DNA of 64,000 nt, from positions 1,803,501 to 1,867,500 of the forward strand of contig NZ_JBGGGT010000001.1 of the NCBI RefSeq assembly GCF_041276405.1, in the 5' to 3' direction. The stretch's first letter is position 1; the number at the start of each line of letters is the position of its first letter. Both the position numbers and the translations under genes were made by a program. The DNA comes from Microvirga sp. TS319. Its GTDB lineage: Bacteria; Pseudomonadota; Alphaproteobacteria; Rhizobiales; Beijerinckiaceae. This document shows, piece by piece, positions 1-10,699 of this stretch. Under the pieces are notes generated by a model, which saw only the letters and a program-made list of their open reading frames with translations, did not search any database and was not told the DNA's origin.

Positions 1-754
1 GAAAGACGCTGACCCACCAAGCTGTCTGGAGATAGGTCCGTCCGTCCGCCAGCATTCCGCCCCAGCTCGGGATGGTGGGATCGACGCCCATGCCCAGGAA
101 GGTCAGGCTGCTTTCGAGCAGGATGTTCGTCGCGACATTGAGGGTCAATAGCACGATGACGGGGCCAAGCAGATTTGGCAGCAGGTGCTGGAAGATGATG
201 CGCCGGTCCCTCACGCCGATGGCGCGGGCCGATAGGATGAATTCACGTTCGCGCAGGGAGAGAACCGAGCCCCGTACGAGGCGGGCGTATTGCACCCATT
301 GCGAGACGATCAGCAGGATGATCGTGTTGGTCAGACTGCCGCCGACAATGGCGATGAAGGTGATGGCCAGAAGGATAAACGGCATCGCGAGCTGGATGTC
401 CGCGAAACGCATCACGAGCATATCCCAAAAGCCACGGTAATAACCTGCGATAAGACCCATCAGCACCCCGAACACGACGGCGCCGGCGACGGACGTGATA
501 CCGACGAGCAGCGAAATCTTGCCCCCCATTACGACACGCGCCAGCACATCGCGGCCAAGCGGATCGGTGCCAAGGGGGTGGGCAGCCGAGGCGAAGGGCT
601 TCGCCAGGCGCGCCATCAGGTCGATCTTGTCGGCGCCGCCGGGAAACAGCAGGTCGGAGAACAGCACGGCCAGGCAAATGACGCTGGTAAGGAATGTGCC
701 AAGAATGAACTCGACACTCATGAACCGTGACGAGCGGGACAGGGTTGCGGCCAT
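1..754 (-). CDS. dppC: Dipeptide/oligopeptide ABC transporter permease (DppC type), 3' end cut by the window
   Basis: This is the second inner-membrane permease of a Dpp/Opp importer. The ATG is at 752-754, 4 bases past the end of the upstream dppB, and the frame runs off the left edge after about 251 codons of a usual 280-300. The N-terminal segment contains HPLGTDPLGRDVLARV, a hallmark of the DppC/OppC branch. It is followed by several hydrophobic helices and the cytoplasmic coupling loop (EFILSARAIG, then a Leu-Pro-Asn) that contacts the ATPase. It is the last visible gene of a leftward operon that also encodes the binding protein and a fused ATPase. The substrate is not determined; the neighbouring pxp/biotin carboxylase genes suggest a small amide or lactam rather than general peptides. 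Confidence 0.9.
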   Translation of the reverse strand, partial: MAATLSRSSRFMSVEFILGTFLTSVICLAVLFSDLLFPGGADKIDLMARLAKPFASAAHPLGTDPLGRDVLARVVMGGKISLLVGITSVAGAVVFGVLMGLIAGYYRGFWDMLVMRFADIQLAMPFILLAITFIAIVGGSLTNTIILLIVSQWVQYARLVRGSVLSLREREFILSARAIGVRDRRIIFQHLLPNLLGPVIVLLTLNVATNILLESSLTFLGMGVDPTIPSWGGMLADGRTYLQTAWWVSVF

Positions 755-758
755 GCGG

Positions 759-1682
759 TTACTCCGTGCGGATGCGGGGATCGACTAAGCCATAGGCTAT
801 GTCGACCAGAAGATTGATGCCGACGATCATCAACGAAAGAACGGTGATCACGCCCTGGAGAACGGGGAAGTCCCGCGCTCCGACCGCATCGAATGCCAGC
901 GTGCCGAGGCCGGGCCAGTTGAAGACGCGCTCGATGACGACGATGCCGCCGAGAAGACCGCCGAACTGGATGCCGAAATAGGTGATCAGCGGAATGGCGC
1001 AGTTCCGGAGCGCATGCTTGTAAAGGACCTTGGTTTCGCTCAGGCCCTTCGCGCGGGCGACCATGATGTATTGCGACTGCAACGTTTCCAGCATCGAGGT
1101 CCGGACCAGGCGGACGTTCGTGGCAGTCAGGATGATCCCCATGGTAAGGGCAGGCATGATATAGCTCGAAAGCCCGACCATGCCGCTCGGAGGCAGGAGA
1201 TTGAGCGTGATGGCAAACAGCAGCACGAGCATGGTGGCGAGCCAGAAGTTCGGGAAGGACAGGCCGACGAGCGACAGGATGCGGACGACCTGGTCCGCCC
1301 ACTTTCCGCGCGCCGTCGCCGCCTTGATGCCGAGAGGTATGGAGAGCACGATCGAAACCGTGATCGAGATGAAAGCCAGCAGCAGGGTTGCGGGAAGCGC
1401 CTGAGCAATCAGCGTCGTCACGGGCGCATTGCCGGCGAAGCTGCGCCCCATGTCCAGGGTCATTAGCCCCTTCAGGAATAGATAATATTGTTCAAGGAAC
1501 GGCTTGTCGACGCCGAGTGCCTGCCGGATGCGCGCGAGGTCATCCTCCGTCATGCTGCCGCCGCCCTGAAACATCGTCACGGCCGGGTCGCCCGTCAGGC
1601 GAATGGCGAAGGATACGAGAAGGGTGATGGCAATCACGATGAAGATCGCCTGAAGCAAGCGTTTGATGAGGAAGCCGGCCAC
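759..1682 (-). CDS. dppB: Dipeptide/oligopeptide ABC transporter permease (DppB type)
   Basis: First permease of the importer, 307 residues, the usual DppB length. The start is a GTG (read from CAC at 1680-1682) opening MAGFLIKRLLQAIFIVI, the typical first membrane helix of DppB proteins. The long periplasmic segment after helix 1 contains DLARIRQALGVDKPF, matching the family pattern of D-x-x-x-x-R-x-x-L-G-L-D. The coupling loop reads SQYIMVARAKGLSE. It lies between the binding protein gene (64 bases upstream, with a strong hairpin in the gap) and dppC. The product forms a heterodimer with DppC in the inner membrane. Confidence 0.92.
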   Translation of the reverse strand: MAGFLIKRLLQAIFIVIAITLLVSFAIRLTGDPAVTMFQGGGSMTEDDLARIRQALGVDKPFLEQYYLFLKGLMTLDMGRSFAGNAPVTTLIAQALPATLLLAFISITVSIVLSIPLGIKAATARGKWADQVVRILSLVGLSFPNFWLATMLVLLFAITLNLLPPSGMVGLSSYIMPALTMGIILTATNVRLVRTSMLETLQSQYIMVARAKGLSETKVLYKHALRNCAIPLITYFGIQFGGLLGGIVVIERVFNWPGLGTLAFDAVGARDFPVLQGVITVLSLMIVGINLLVDIAYGLVDPRIRTE

Positions 1683-1708
1683 GTATTTATTCCCGAAACG
1701 GTAAAGGG

Positions 1709-1737
1709 AGCGCCGCCGCCTTCTTGGCGGCGGCGCC
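1709..1737 (-). terminator. Strong GC hairpin between dppA and dppB
   Basis: There is a perfect 11-bp inverted repeat, GCGCCGCCGCC (1710-1720) and GGCGGCGGCGC (1726-1736), with a 5-base loop. It has no T-run on either side, so it is unlikely to be a full terminator. A hairpin just after the binding-protein gene of an ABC operon commonly protects the upstream message and lowers permease expression; that role is inferred here. Confidence 0.6.
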
Positions 1738-1746
1738 GGGTTCGGA

Positions 1747-3282
1747 TCATTCCACCGTGACGTCGGTGAATTTCATGCGGTTGTCAGGCGCCGGGACGAA
1801 ACCTTTGACGCGCTTGCTGACGCCGTAGATCGCCTTGGTATTGTAGAGCGGCAGTTCCAGCGCGCGGTCGGCGGCATAGGCGGCGATTTGGCGAAGGATC
1901 TTTTCGCGCTCCGCACGATCGGTCAGCGGTCGCTGCGATTCCAGGAGCTTGTCCAGCTTGTCGTCCTTGTCGTACGGATTCCAGCGTTCGCCCGAGTGGT
2001 ACATGGAATAGGCGGTGTTGTCGTAATCGAAGGTCCAGCCGCCCCACTTCTGCTGGAACATCGCCCCGGTCTTGCCTTGCGGGATGATGTCATTCAACAG
2101 CACGTTGGTTTCGTAGGGCTTGATCGTGGCGGTGACGCCGACGGCCTGAAGATAGCTGGCGACGATCTGCGCGACTTCGTTCATCGTCGCGTCATTGCCC
2201 CGGATGTCGATCTGCACCGTTGCGCCCGGCTTGACGCCGGCTTCTGCAAGCAGCTTCTTGGCGCCTGCGGGGTCGAAAGGAAGCGGCTTCAGCGCCGGAT
2301 CGTAACCGAACGAGAGCTCACCCTGGAACGAGGCAATCTCGGCCGCCTGGCCAGCGAGCAGCGACTTCACGATGGTGGCCCGATCGACCGCCATGGTGAG
2401 AGCCTTGCGCACCTTCGGATCGGCGGTAATACCGTCGCGGGTGTTGAAGCGCAGCGCATCGACCGTTGGCCCGGGAACGCTGACGACCTGCAGCTTGGAA
2501 TCTCCCTCGATGACCGGGATCATGCCGATCGGGATCGTCGGCGGAATGACGAGATCGACACGGCCGGCCTGGAGTTCGGCGACGGCGGTCGAAGGCTCGG
2601 TAATGAAGCGGTACTCGAGTTCCGAGAGCTTCGGCGCGCCGCCCCAATAATTCGGGTTGGCTTCGAGCTTGATGTCGACCTTCGGCGTGTAGGACACGAA
2701 CTTGAATGCCCCGGTGCCGACCGGATTGACGTTGAAATTGTCCTCGCCCTTTTCCTTGATGTACTTGGGCGGCACGATCATGGCGCCATAGCCGGCCAGC
2801 TTGGTCAGGAGAACCGGATCGGGAGCCTTGAGCTTCATATCGACGGTGAAGGGATCGACGATCTCGACGCTTTCGATCGCCGTGTAGTTGGAGCGCTGCG
2901 GACCCTTGGCACCCTGCTCGCCGAGCAGACGGTCGAACGTGAACTTGACGGCCTCGGCATTGAAGTCCTCGCCATCGTGGAACTTGACGCCCTGACGCAG
3001 CTTGAAGCGGATGCGTTTGCCTTGGTCCAGCTCTTCCCAGGATTCCGCGAGGCCGGGAACGAGCTTCAGGTCAGGACCGCGATAGGTCAGTCCGTCGAAG
3101 ATGTTGGTGGCGACCGCCGCCCATTGAACCAAAAAGGTATCGACCGGATCCCAGCTGCCCGGGTCCTGCGGGGAGGATACCGTGAGCTTGCCCGCAGCGA
3201 GGGCGGGAGCGGCCGAGAAAGCCACGCCGGAAAGGGCGATAGCCATGAAGGACCTAGCGACTCGTCTTTTGATTGTACTCAT
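1747..3282 (-). CDS. dppA: Periplasmic substrate-binding protein of the Dpp/Opp ABC importer
   Basis: 511-residue solute-binding protein of family 5 (SBP_bac_5). Residues 1-29 form a Sec signal peptide with a basic start (KRR), a hydrophobic core and a cut after ALA. The family landmark is SWEELDQGKRIRFKLRQGVK at about residues 81-100, followed by FHDGEDFNAEAVKFTFDRLL. The ATG is preceded by GAGGAACAGGAA, a good ribosome site. It is transcribed between the fused ATPase and dppB. The family binds di-, tri- and oligopeptides, nickel, glutathione or opines, so the name is by family only. The adjacent pxp-type enzymes make a pyroglutamate-like or amide substrate plausible. Confidence 0.9.
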   Translation of the reverse strand: MSTIKRRVARSFMAIALSGVAFSAAPALAAGKLTVSSPQDPGSWDPVDTFLVQWAAVATNIFDGLTYRGPDLKLVPGLAESWEELDQGKRIRFKLRQGVKFHDGEDFNAEAVKFTFDRLLGEQGAKGPQRSNYTAIESVEIVDPFTVDMKLKAPDPVLLTKLAGYGAMIVPPKYIKEKGEDNFNVNPVGTGAFKFVSYTPKVDIKLEANPNYWGGAPKLSELEYRFITEPSTAVAELQAGRVDLVIPPTIPIGMIPVIEGDSKLQVVSVPGPTVDALRFNTRDGITADPKVRKALTMAVDRATIVKSLLAGQAAEIASFQGELSFGYDPALKPLPFDPAGAKKLLAEAGVKPGATVQIDIRGNDATMNEVAQIVASYLQAVGVTATIKPYETNVLLNDIIPQGKTGAMFQQKWGGWTFDYDNTAYSMYHSGERWNPYDKDDKLDKLLESQRPLTDRAEREKILRQIAAYAADRALELPLYNTKAIYGVSKRVKGFVPAPDNRMKFTDVTVE

Positions 3283-3322
3283 TTCCTGTTCCTCTCAGAA
3301 AGTTGCGATTTTTCGCGGGTGT

Positions 3323-5145
<1,823 letters not shown>

Positions 5146-5149
<4 letters not shown>

Positions 5150-6927
5150 ATCCGTGTCTCCGGCTTGGGCTGCGCTGTACTGGTCTTGGCCGCGCCGCTC
5201 TCCCTGGCGATGCGGGCCAGGATGGCGCCGGCGTTCTGAGAAGAGCCGGCTTCGGCCAGGATGGTGAGAACGCCGGAGACCGGCGCGGTTACGGCGGTCT
5301 CCATCTTCATCACTTCCATCACGGCCAATACTTCACCCGTCTCTACGGTAGCGCCATCGGAAACATTCCATTGAACAAGCACGCCGGGCACAGGCGCCAG
5401 CACGGTCTCTGCATCGGTCCCGTTGCTCTCTTGCGCCTTTGATCGGCCAGACGATGCCGGCATCGGGCCGAGCAGGCGGCGAAAAGCATCGGGGATGCCG
5501 ATCTCGACACGTTTTCCGTCGATTTCGACATGCCCCCGCAACAGCCAGACATCGGGCGCCGGCGCTGGCCGGTCGGCCGCTTCCAGCACCTCGGCGAAGT
5601 CGGTCTCGATCCACCGCGTATGGACGCGGAAATCCGAGGCAAAGTCCGGGTGCTCGATGACGGCACGGTGGAACGGCAGGACAGATGGTACGCCGCCGAT
5701 CTCGAACTCGCCAAGCGCGCGACGCGCCCGGGCGATCGCCTGTTCGCGTGTTGCTCCCCAGACGATCAGTTTGGCAACCAGAGAATCGAACATCGGCGGA
5801 ATGATGGAACCGCGAGTGATGCCGGAATCGAGCCGTACACCCGGGCCACAAGGAGGCGCAAACGCGGTGATCTCGCCGGTCGACGGCAGGAAACCGCGTC
5901 CCGGATCTTCCATGTTGATGCGGAATTCGATCGCGTGACCGCGCGGTTCGGTCATCTCGGTGATGCTGATCGGGAGACCTTCCGCAATACGGAACTGTTC
6001 GATGACGAGGTCGAGACCGGTCGTCTCCTCGGTCACGGGATGTTCGACCTGGAGACGGGTATTGACCTCGAGGAAGGAGATCACGCCATCGGCGCTCAGC
6101 AAGAACTCGACGGTACCCGCACCCGTATAACCCGCCTCTGCGCAGATATCGCGCGCCGCCTTATGGATCCTCTCGCGCTGCTCCTCGGAAAGAAACGGCG
6201 CGGGCGCCTCCTCGACAAGCTTCTGGTTACGCCGCTGCAGCGAGCAGTCGCGAGTTCCGACGACAAGAACATTCCCGAGGCGGTCCGCCAGCACCTGCGC
6301 CTCGATATGCCGCGGGCGGTCGAGAAACTGCTCGACATAGCATTCGCCCCGACCGAAGGCAGCCACCGCTTCGCGGGTCGCCGATAAGAACAATTCTTCG
6401 ACTTCGTCGAGCCGGCGGGCGATCTTCAGGCCGCGACCGCCGCCGCCGTGCGCAGCCTTGATCGCGATCGGCAGGCCGAAGCTCCTGGCGAAAGCCAGCG
6501 CCTCCGCCGAATCGGAGATCGCGCCGTCGCTGCCGGCGACCAGTGGAGCACCGACCTTCTGGGCGATGCGGCGTGCTTCGAGTTTGTCACCGAGAGCTTC
6601 GATAACCTTCGGATCGGGACCGATCCATGTCAGACCGGCGCCGACGACGGCCTCGGCAAACTCGGCGCGCTCGGACAGGAAACCATAGCCGGGATGCACG
6701 GCATCCGCGCCGGCGCGCTTGGCGATGGCAATCAACTTGCCGATATCGAGATAGGTGTCCTTGGCTACGGCGCCATTCAACGCGTAGGCCTCGTCTGCCA
6801 TTGCGACGAACAGCGCGTCGGAATCCGCGTCGGCATAGACGGCGACGGAGGTCAGGCCGTAATCCTTGCAGGCTCGGATGATCCTTACCGCGATCTCGCC
6901 ACGGTTTGCTATCAGAACCTTCTTCAT
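5146..6927 (-). CDS. accC: Biotin carboxylase with fused biotinyl (BCCP) domain
   Basis: 593 residues. The N-terminal half is a biotin carboxylase: start MKKVLIANRGEIAVRIIRAC, ATP-grasp glycine loop HGGGGRGLKI, and the VEFLLSADG, FLEVNTRLQVEHPVTE region. The C-terminal about 75 residues form a biotinyl domain with VMKMET, placing the biotin-accepting Lys at residue 541. Such a chain uses ATP and bicarbonate to make carboxybiotin. The neighbouring pxpBC product contains the KipA/carboxyltransferase-like fold, so the acceptor subunit is probably that protein, as in urea carboxylase. An open frame upstream of this start runs inside pxpBC in another frame and is not part of the gene. The start overlaps the pxpBC stop by ATGA. 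Confidence 0.9.
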
Positions 6928-8567
6928 GCGCTTTGTCCGGGAGTGATGTAGGGAGCGAAACGGTTGACCGCATTGAAACGGATGCGCGCTCCGACGGGAA
7001 TTTGGCCGGCGAGATCGAGATGATGGCTGGCGAGATTGGCGATGACGGGATAACCGCCAGTGAGCGGATGGTCGGCGAGGAAAAGGACCGGCTGGCCGCT
7101 GGCCGGCACCTGGATGGCCCCGCGTACGGTGGCCTCGCTCGGCAACTCGCCGTGGTTCCGGCGTTCCAGCGCCTGACCCATCAGGCGGATGCCGACGCGG
7201 CTCGACTGGGGGGTCACCGACCATTCCTGTGTCAGGAAGTTCTGCACGGCCTCGTCGGTGAACCAATCGGTACGCGGGCCCATGACCACGTCCAGTGCAA
7301 CCGTCTCGTCGCTGCTCGGCATGGCGAATGCCGGCAGTTCCGACGATACGAACGCTCCCACGGGCGCCGTCCTAATGAGGATGACGTCGCCGGAACCAAG
7401 TGCCGCCGGGCCAATCTGCGCCAGCGTATCGATCGCGGCGCTGCCGAGGACCGGCGCTATGGCGAAGCCACCGCGAAACGCGAGATAGGAGCGCATTCCG
7501 GCCGCCGGCCTGCCAAGCGAAACGACGTCACCGTCGTCGAGCGCGATGGTGCTGTGGTGCGGAGCGACAATCTTCAGTCCGCTTGCATCTGTAACGGTGA
7601 TCGATGTTTCGGCACCCGCCAGGGCCATGACGCCCTGGCCACGCATGCGAAAACTCAAACCGCCGAGTGTGATCTCAAGTGCAGCGGCATTCGCCGGATT
7701 GCCGACAAGGCGATTGGCGGCCTTTAAGCTTGCCCGGTCGACCGCGCCCGAGGCACTGATGCCTTGCCGCGCCAGACCGGGGCGGCCGAGATCCTGAAAC
7801 AACACCGGCAGACCGATGGAGAGGATTTCGATCGCGGCCGATCCCGCACTTGGCCCAGGGCAGTTTGCTGGCTTCGCTGAGACCTTCTCCGAGTCCTTGA
7901 CTTCATAGGCATGGCCGCCTGCCATGTTGCGGAAGCGCACGCGATCACCGGGCTGCAGCAGCGAGGCGGGCGTGCGATCGATCTCGAACATGGCGAGCGG
8001 CGTCGTACCGATCAACTGCCAGCCTCCGGGGCTGGCCTTCGGATAGACGCCGCTGAATTCACCGGCAAGACCTACGGCCCCCGCCGGCACCTGGGTGCGC
8101 GGCGACTTGCGGCGCGGGACATTCAGACGCGGATCGCCGCCCGAAAGATAAACGAATCCGGGCGCAAAGCCGGTAAAGGCAGCGACGTAATCGCTTTCGG
8201 TGTGCAGGCGTATGACCTCGTCGGCGCTCATGTTCAGAATGGCGGCGACTTCGGCGAGATCTTCGCCGTCGTAGCGGACGGGAATTTCAACCAGCGCGCC
8301 CGAAGCCGCCTTGCGTTCGCCGCCCGCTCGTGCCGCAACTGCGTCCACCAGGGCGTCGTCGGACAGCGTATGAGGGTCGAACGCGATGAGCAGCGTACGG
8401 GCTGCCGGAATGACTTCGCGGATGCCGGCAACCGGGTTATTCTCGAGTGCATCGAACAGCGCCAGCGCCTCTTCGAGATCAGCCAACTCGACCAGAACGC
8501 AGTCGCCACGCACCGGAAGGATGCGGATCGACATATCGCGAGATTCTGGGAGCAAGGTCGACTGCAT
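6924..8567 (-). CDS. pxpBC: Fused 5-oxoprolinase subunits B and C (KipI-KipA type carboxyltransferase-like protein)
   Basis: 547 residues. The first about 215 residues are the PxpB/KipI (allophanate hydrolase subunit 1) domain, with the landmarks FTGFAPGFVYLSGGD and PRRKSPRTQVPAGAVGLAG. The rest is the PxpC/KipA (subunit 2) domain with GLPVLFQDLGRPGLARQGIS and GVRIRLMG-like GIRLMGQALER. In Pxp enzymes these subunits, with PxpA, hydrolyse 5-oxoproline using ATP. Next to a biotin carboxylase they may form a biotin-dependent carboxylase. The start is either the ATG at 8567 or the ATG at 8534 (MSIRILPVRGDCVLVEL, the better family match). Fusion of B and C is known. The PxpA partner beside it is broken. 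Confidence 0.88.
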   Translation of the reverse strand: MQSTLLPESRDMSIRILPVRGDCVLVELADLEEALALFDALENNPVAGIREVIPAARTLLIAFDPHTLSDDALVDAVAARAGGERKAASGALVEIPVRYDGEDLAEVAAILNMSADEVIRLHTESDYVAAFTGFAPGFVYLSGGDPRLNVPRRKSPRTQVPAGAVGLAGEFSGVYPKASPGGWQLIGTTPLAMFEIDRTPASLLQPGDRVRFRNMAGGHAYEVKDSEKVSAKPANCPGPSAGSAAIEILSIGLPVLFQDLGRPGLARQGISASGAVDRASLKAANRLVGNPANAAALEITLGGLSFRMRGQGVMALAGAETSITVTDASGLKIVAPHHSTIALDDGDVVSLGRPAAGMRSYLAFRGGFAIAPVLGSAAIDTLAQIGPAALGSGDVILIRTAPVGAFVSSELPAFAMPSSDETVALDVVMGPRTDWFTDEAVQNFLTQEWSVTPQSSRVGIRLMGQALERRNHGELPSEATVRGAIQVPASGQPVLFLADHPLTGGYPVIANLASHHLDLAGQIPVGARIRFNAVNRFAPYITPGQSA

Positions 8568-8573
8568 GAGGGC

Positions 8574-8819
8574 TCACGCGGCAGCGGTAAAAGGCAGGGC
8601 GGCGAGACCGGCCCGCTCGGGAAACGCGCACAGACGCTGAGCGATCGCCACGATGCGCTCGGCGGCCGCGCGCAGTGCCTTCAGGGTGTCGGCAGAGTCG
8701 CCGACATCAAAACCACAGGCGACGTCAGCGCTGCCGACCACGTCGAATACGGCTACATCGTCGCCCATCTTCCAGGCACCAAAACTTTTGCCCAGGTCGC
8801 CATCGAGGTCGATGCTCAT
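8574..8819 (-). pseudogene. pxpA: Decayed and internally deleted pxpA (LamB/YcsF family)
   Basis: An 81-codon frame beginning MSIDLDGDLGKSFGAWKMGD and then VACGFDVGD. Intact PxpA/YcsF proteins are about 250 residues and begin D-L-N-x-D-x-G-E, followed by C-G-F-H-A-G-D. Here the Asn and Glu are replaced (DLDGDLGK), the His of CGFHAGD is Asp, and after residue 44 the chain jumps to a short tail (about residues 44-81) ending FTAAA. The tail resembles the C-terminal helix of the family, suggesting an internal deletion of roughly 170 codons. The position just before pxpBC is where pxpA normally sits. I read it as a non-functional remnant that may still open the operon. Confidence 0.75.
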
Positions 8820-9063
8820 CAACACATGCCCTCTCCTTCCTTGCCTGGAATCCGAGCTAGTGCTAACAAAGGCGAACAATGCTGTCTATAGTGTTGAACA
8901 AAACTTATTGAGTGTCCTACAAAGCTTTCAAAGCACATCGTTCGTACGCCACGAGGGTTTTGCACAATCAAATCCACCCCTTGGCGGCTTCGTGGGCGTC
9001 GCTTCGCTTGTTGCCGATTGCGAAGCGCATTACCCACAAGTCGAAATCCGTTCTGCAGGAGGA
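8820..9063. promoter_or_regulatory. Divergent intergenic region between the pxp-dpp operon and its GntR regulator
   Basis: About 245 bases separate the leftward operon from the rightward regulator. It holds the 11-base palindrome GCTTTCAAAGC at 8924-8934 and a CTATAG core at 8885-8890 (CTGTCTATAGTGTT) that could be part of a leftward -10 region. No gene is seen. An autoregulated divergent operator is the expected arrangement for a GntR regulator of the FCD type; the exact site is inferred. Confidence 0.4.
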
Positions 9064-9798
9064 ATGAGCTTGGCCGCACGCAAACCGCAGCGAGTGGAGG
9101 GGCAATTGACCGCCTCTGCGGACATGAGGGGCGCCAGGACGTCACGCGCCTCCGAACCGCCGCAGACTCTCGCGGAAGCGGTGGCGGAGCGAGTTCGTGA
9201 ACAGGTCATATCAGGGATGCTCACGCCGGGCAGCCATCTCTCGGAACAGATGCTGTGCGACGAATTGCAGGTCTCCCGCAATACATTACGCGAAGTCTTC
9301 CGCCTTCTCACCAAAGAGGGCCTGCTGCGTCACGAGGCCAATCGCGGCGTCTTCGTCTCCATCCCCAGCATGTCGACGATCATCGACATCTACCGCGTCC
9401 GGCGCTTCATCGAATGTCCGGCTCTTGCGCAGGCACATCCCGGGCATCCGGGCGCAAAACACATGCGCGTCGCCGTGGAGGATGCCCGCCGCTGCCGCGA
9501 GGCAAGGGATTGGCTCGGCGTCGGCAGCGCCGATATTGCGTTCCACGCGGCTATCGTCGAATTGGCCGACAGTCCACGACTCTCGGCATTCTATGCGCAA
9601 ATCGCGCTGGAGCTGCGACTCGTTTTCGGTCTGCTCCGGGATCCGGAATTCTTGCACGGACCATTCATCGATCAGAATGTCGAGATTGTCGGCGCACTGG
9701 AAGCCGGGAGAGCATCAGCAGCCGCCGAGTTGCTCGAATCTTACCTGCTGAGAGCAGAGCGCTTTATTCTGGGCGCCTACACGCGCGTTGTTGCCTAG
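9064..9798 (+). CDS. GntR-family transcriptional regulator (FCD effector domain)
   Basis: About 244 residues. The winged helix lies at about residues 40-105 (LAEAVAERVREQVISGMLTP, then LCDELQVSRNTLREVFRLL). It is followed by an FCD-type helical ligand domain with DIAFHAAIVELADSPRL. One expected metal-binding His near the C-terminus (the H of a typical EHRALLDAL segment) is Gln/Asn here (FIDQNVEIVGAL), so metal binding may be altered. A perfect AGGAGG lies at 9057-9062, only 1 base before the ATG at 9064 but 7 bases before an in-frame TTG at 9070, so TTG 9070 may be the true start. It faces the pxp-dpp operon and is its likely regulator. Confidence 0.82.
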   Translation: MSLAARKPQRVEGQLTASADMRGARTSRASEPPQTLAEAVAERVREQVISGMLTPGSHLSEQMLCDELQVSRNTLREVFRLLTKEGLLRHEANRGVFVSIPSMSTIIDIYRVRRFIECPALAQAHPGHPGAKHMRVAVEDARRCREARDWLGVGSADIAFHAAIVELADSPRLSAFYAQIALELRLVFGLLRDPEFLHGPFIDQNVEIVGALEAGRASAAAELLESYLLRAERFILGAYTRVVA

Positions 9799-9849
9799 AA
9801 CCTTTGTTGTGAGGCGGGCTCATGGCCTGCGTTCCTGATAGAGTTGCCG

Positions 9850-9922
9850 CACTGTTCCGGGGAAACGCAGGTCGAAGCTGGCCGGGCCCACGATCTCGGC
9901 CGCCGCCCCGAACGGACCGTAG
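9850..9922 (-). repeat. Scrap of rhs core DNA
   Basis: 73 bases nearly identical to the rhs core at 12603-12674 (shared GGGGAAACGCAGGTCGAAGC and the bases after it). No open frame continues from it. It marks the far edge of the rhs cassette array and is most likely the residue of a third displaced rhs tip. Confidence 0.8.
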
Positions 9923-9940
9923 GCTCTGGCCTGTTTCATT

Positions 9941-10144
9941 CTAAGATGACTTTTGCGAACCTTCTTCCTCGGGCAAGTCATTGAGATCAGGAAATTGCTG
10001 ATAGATCGCGCATAGGATTTGCGTGTCGATCAAACCTATGAACCTTCCGAGCGCCCGTCGAAGCTCTTGCATGTCCTGTGGGGTCCAGTCTGTTTCGAGA
10101 GCCGTATGGCATGCAGCTTCCGAAGCACTTCCAACGTGAGGCAT
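9941..10144 (-). CDS. Small hypothetical protein, possible decayed immunity gene
   Basis: 67 residues, containing DWTPQDMQELRRALGRFIGL and a short acidic tail. I do not recognise the family. An overlapping frame (10036-10239) starting at an internal ATG, MKRDFAFEAKCLTLEVLRKL, looks equally protein-like and ends where this one becomes convincing. A frameshift near 10090-10110 joining the two into one protein of about 85-90 residues is therefore plausible. Its place in the rhs array, between two scraps of rhs core, and its lower GC fit an immunity gene left over from a lost tip. Function is not assigned. Confidence 0.4.
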   Translation of the reverse strand: MPHVGSASEAACHTALETDWTPQDMQELRRALGRFIGLIDTQILCAIYQQFPDLNDLPEEEGSQKSS

Positions 10145-10280
10145 TTTGCTTCAAACGCGAAGTCTCTTTTCATGGCCATTCCCATATCCGTAGCCGAAGA
10201 TGTTTGGCAGGTTAGGAATCCAGTTGCAGCTGAGTTCATTGAACTTTGATGGACGGAAACGTTCCTAGAGCCTGTCCCAT

Positions 10281-10301
10281 GCCTGAGGCGTCCGTCTCCG
10301 C
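10281..10301 (-). repeat. Tiny scrap of rhs core DNA
   Basis: 21 bases, GCCTGAGGCGTCCGTCTCCG plus one, match rhs at 12836-12856 with one difference. It is too short to be certain, but its position inside the rhs array supports descent from an earlier rhs tip. Confidence 0.45.
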
Positions 10302-10330
10302 AAGGAGGTTATCGGGTATATCGTCATGAA

Positions 10331-10678
10331 CTAGGGTTCAAATCGAATATCTCGGAGAGTTACGGGAACAGCGTCTCTGTCGATATGCTCTTCTATGCGA
10401 TCATGAGTGATGATGATGCCGACCAGTGGGTCGCCTATCATTGTCTCTTTTGTTTCGAAGGACACCCATATCTCACGACCCTTGAAGTCTTGCAGGATTA
10501 TCTGTAGGTCAAACATGATCTCGGGCTTGTAGAGATCCCATGATGATATGAAGACCCTCTGGGCCCAATTGGATTTTTCATCCAAAACCCAATAATCGGC
10601 ATCTCCGAAAGCAGACTCGGTTCCGTATTGTGCCATGACGTTGCAGACAGCGTTGTAGAGATTTTTCCACTTCGACAT
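10331..10678 (-). CDS. Hypothetical small acidic protein, candidate immunity protein
   Basis: 115 residues beginning MSKWKNLYNAVCNVMAQYGT, with a central FISSWDLYKPEIMFDLQIIL and no signal peptide or membrane segment. I do not recognise a named family. Small, acidic, cytoplasmic proteins of 100-150 residues with lower GC than their surroundings, directly downstream of rhs toxin tips, are usually immunity proteins. It lies 21 bases after the DUF6984-like gene and probably shares its transcript. The matching toxin tip is not in the window, so it may be an orphan that protects against a neighbour's toxin. Confidence 0.6.
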   Translation of the reverse strand: MSKWKNLYNAVCNVMAQYGTESAFGDADYWVLDEKSNWAQRVFISSWDLYKPEIMFDLQIILQDFKGREIWVSFETKETMIGDPLVGIIITHDRIEEHIDRDAVPVTLRDIRFEP

Positions 10679-10699
10679 GAGAACCCGGTACCCATAGCC

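Noticed and set aside
6928..7266. N-terminal extension of the biotin carboxylase to 706 residues
   Set aside because: The extra 113 codons lie inside pxpBC in another frame and the family begins at MKKVLIANRGE, with an ATGA overlap that fits coupling.
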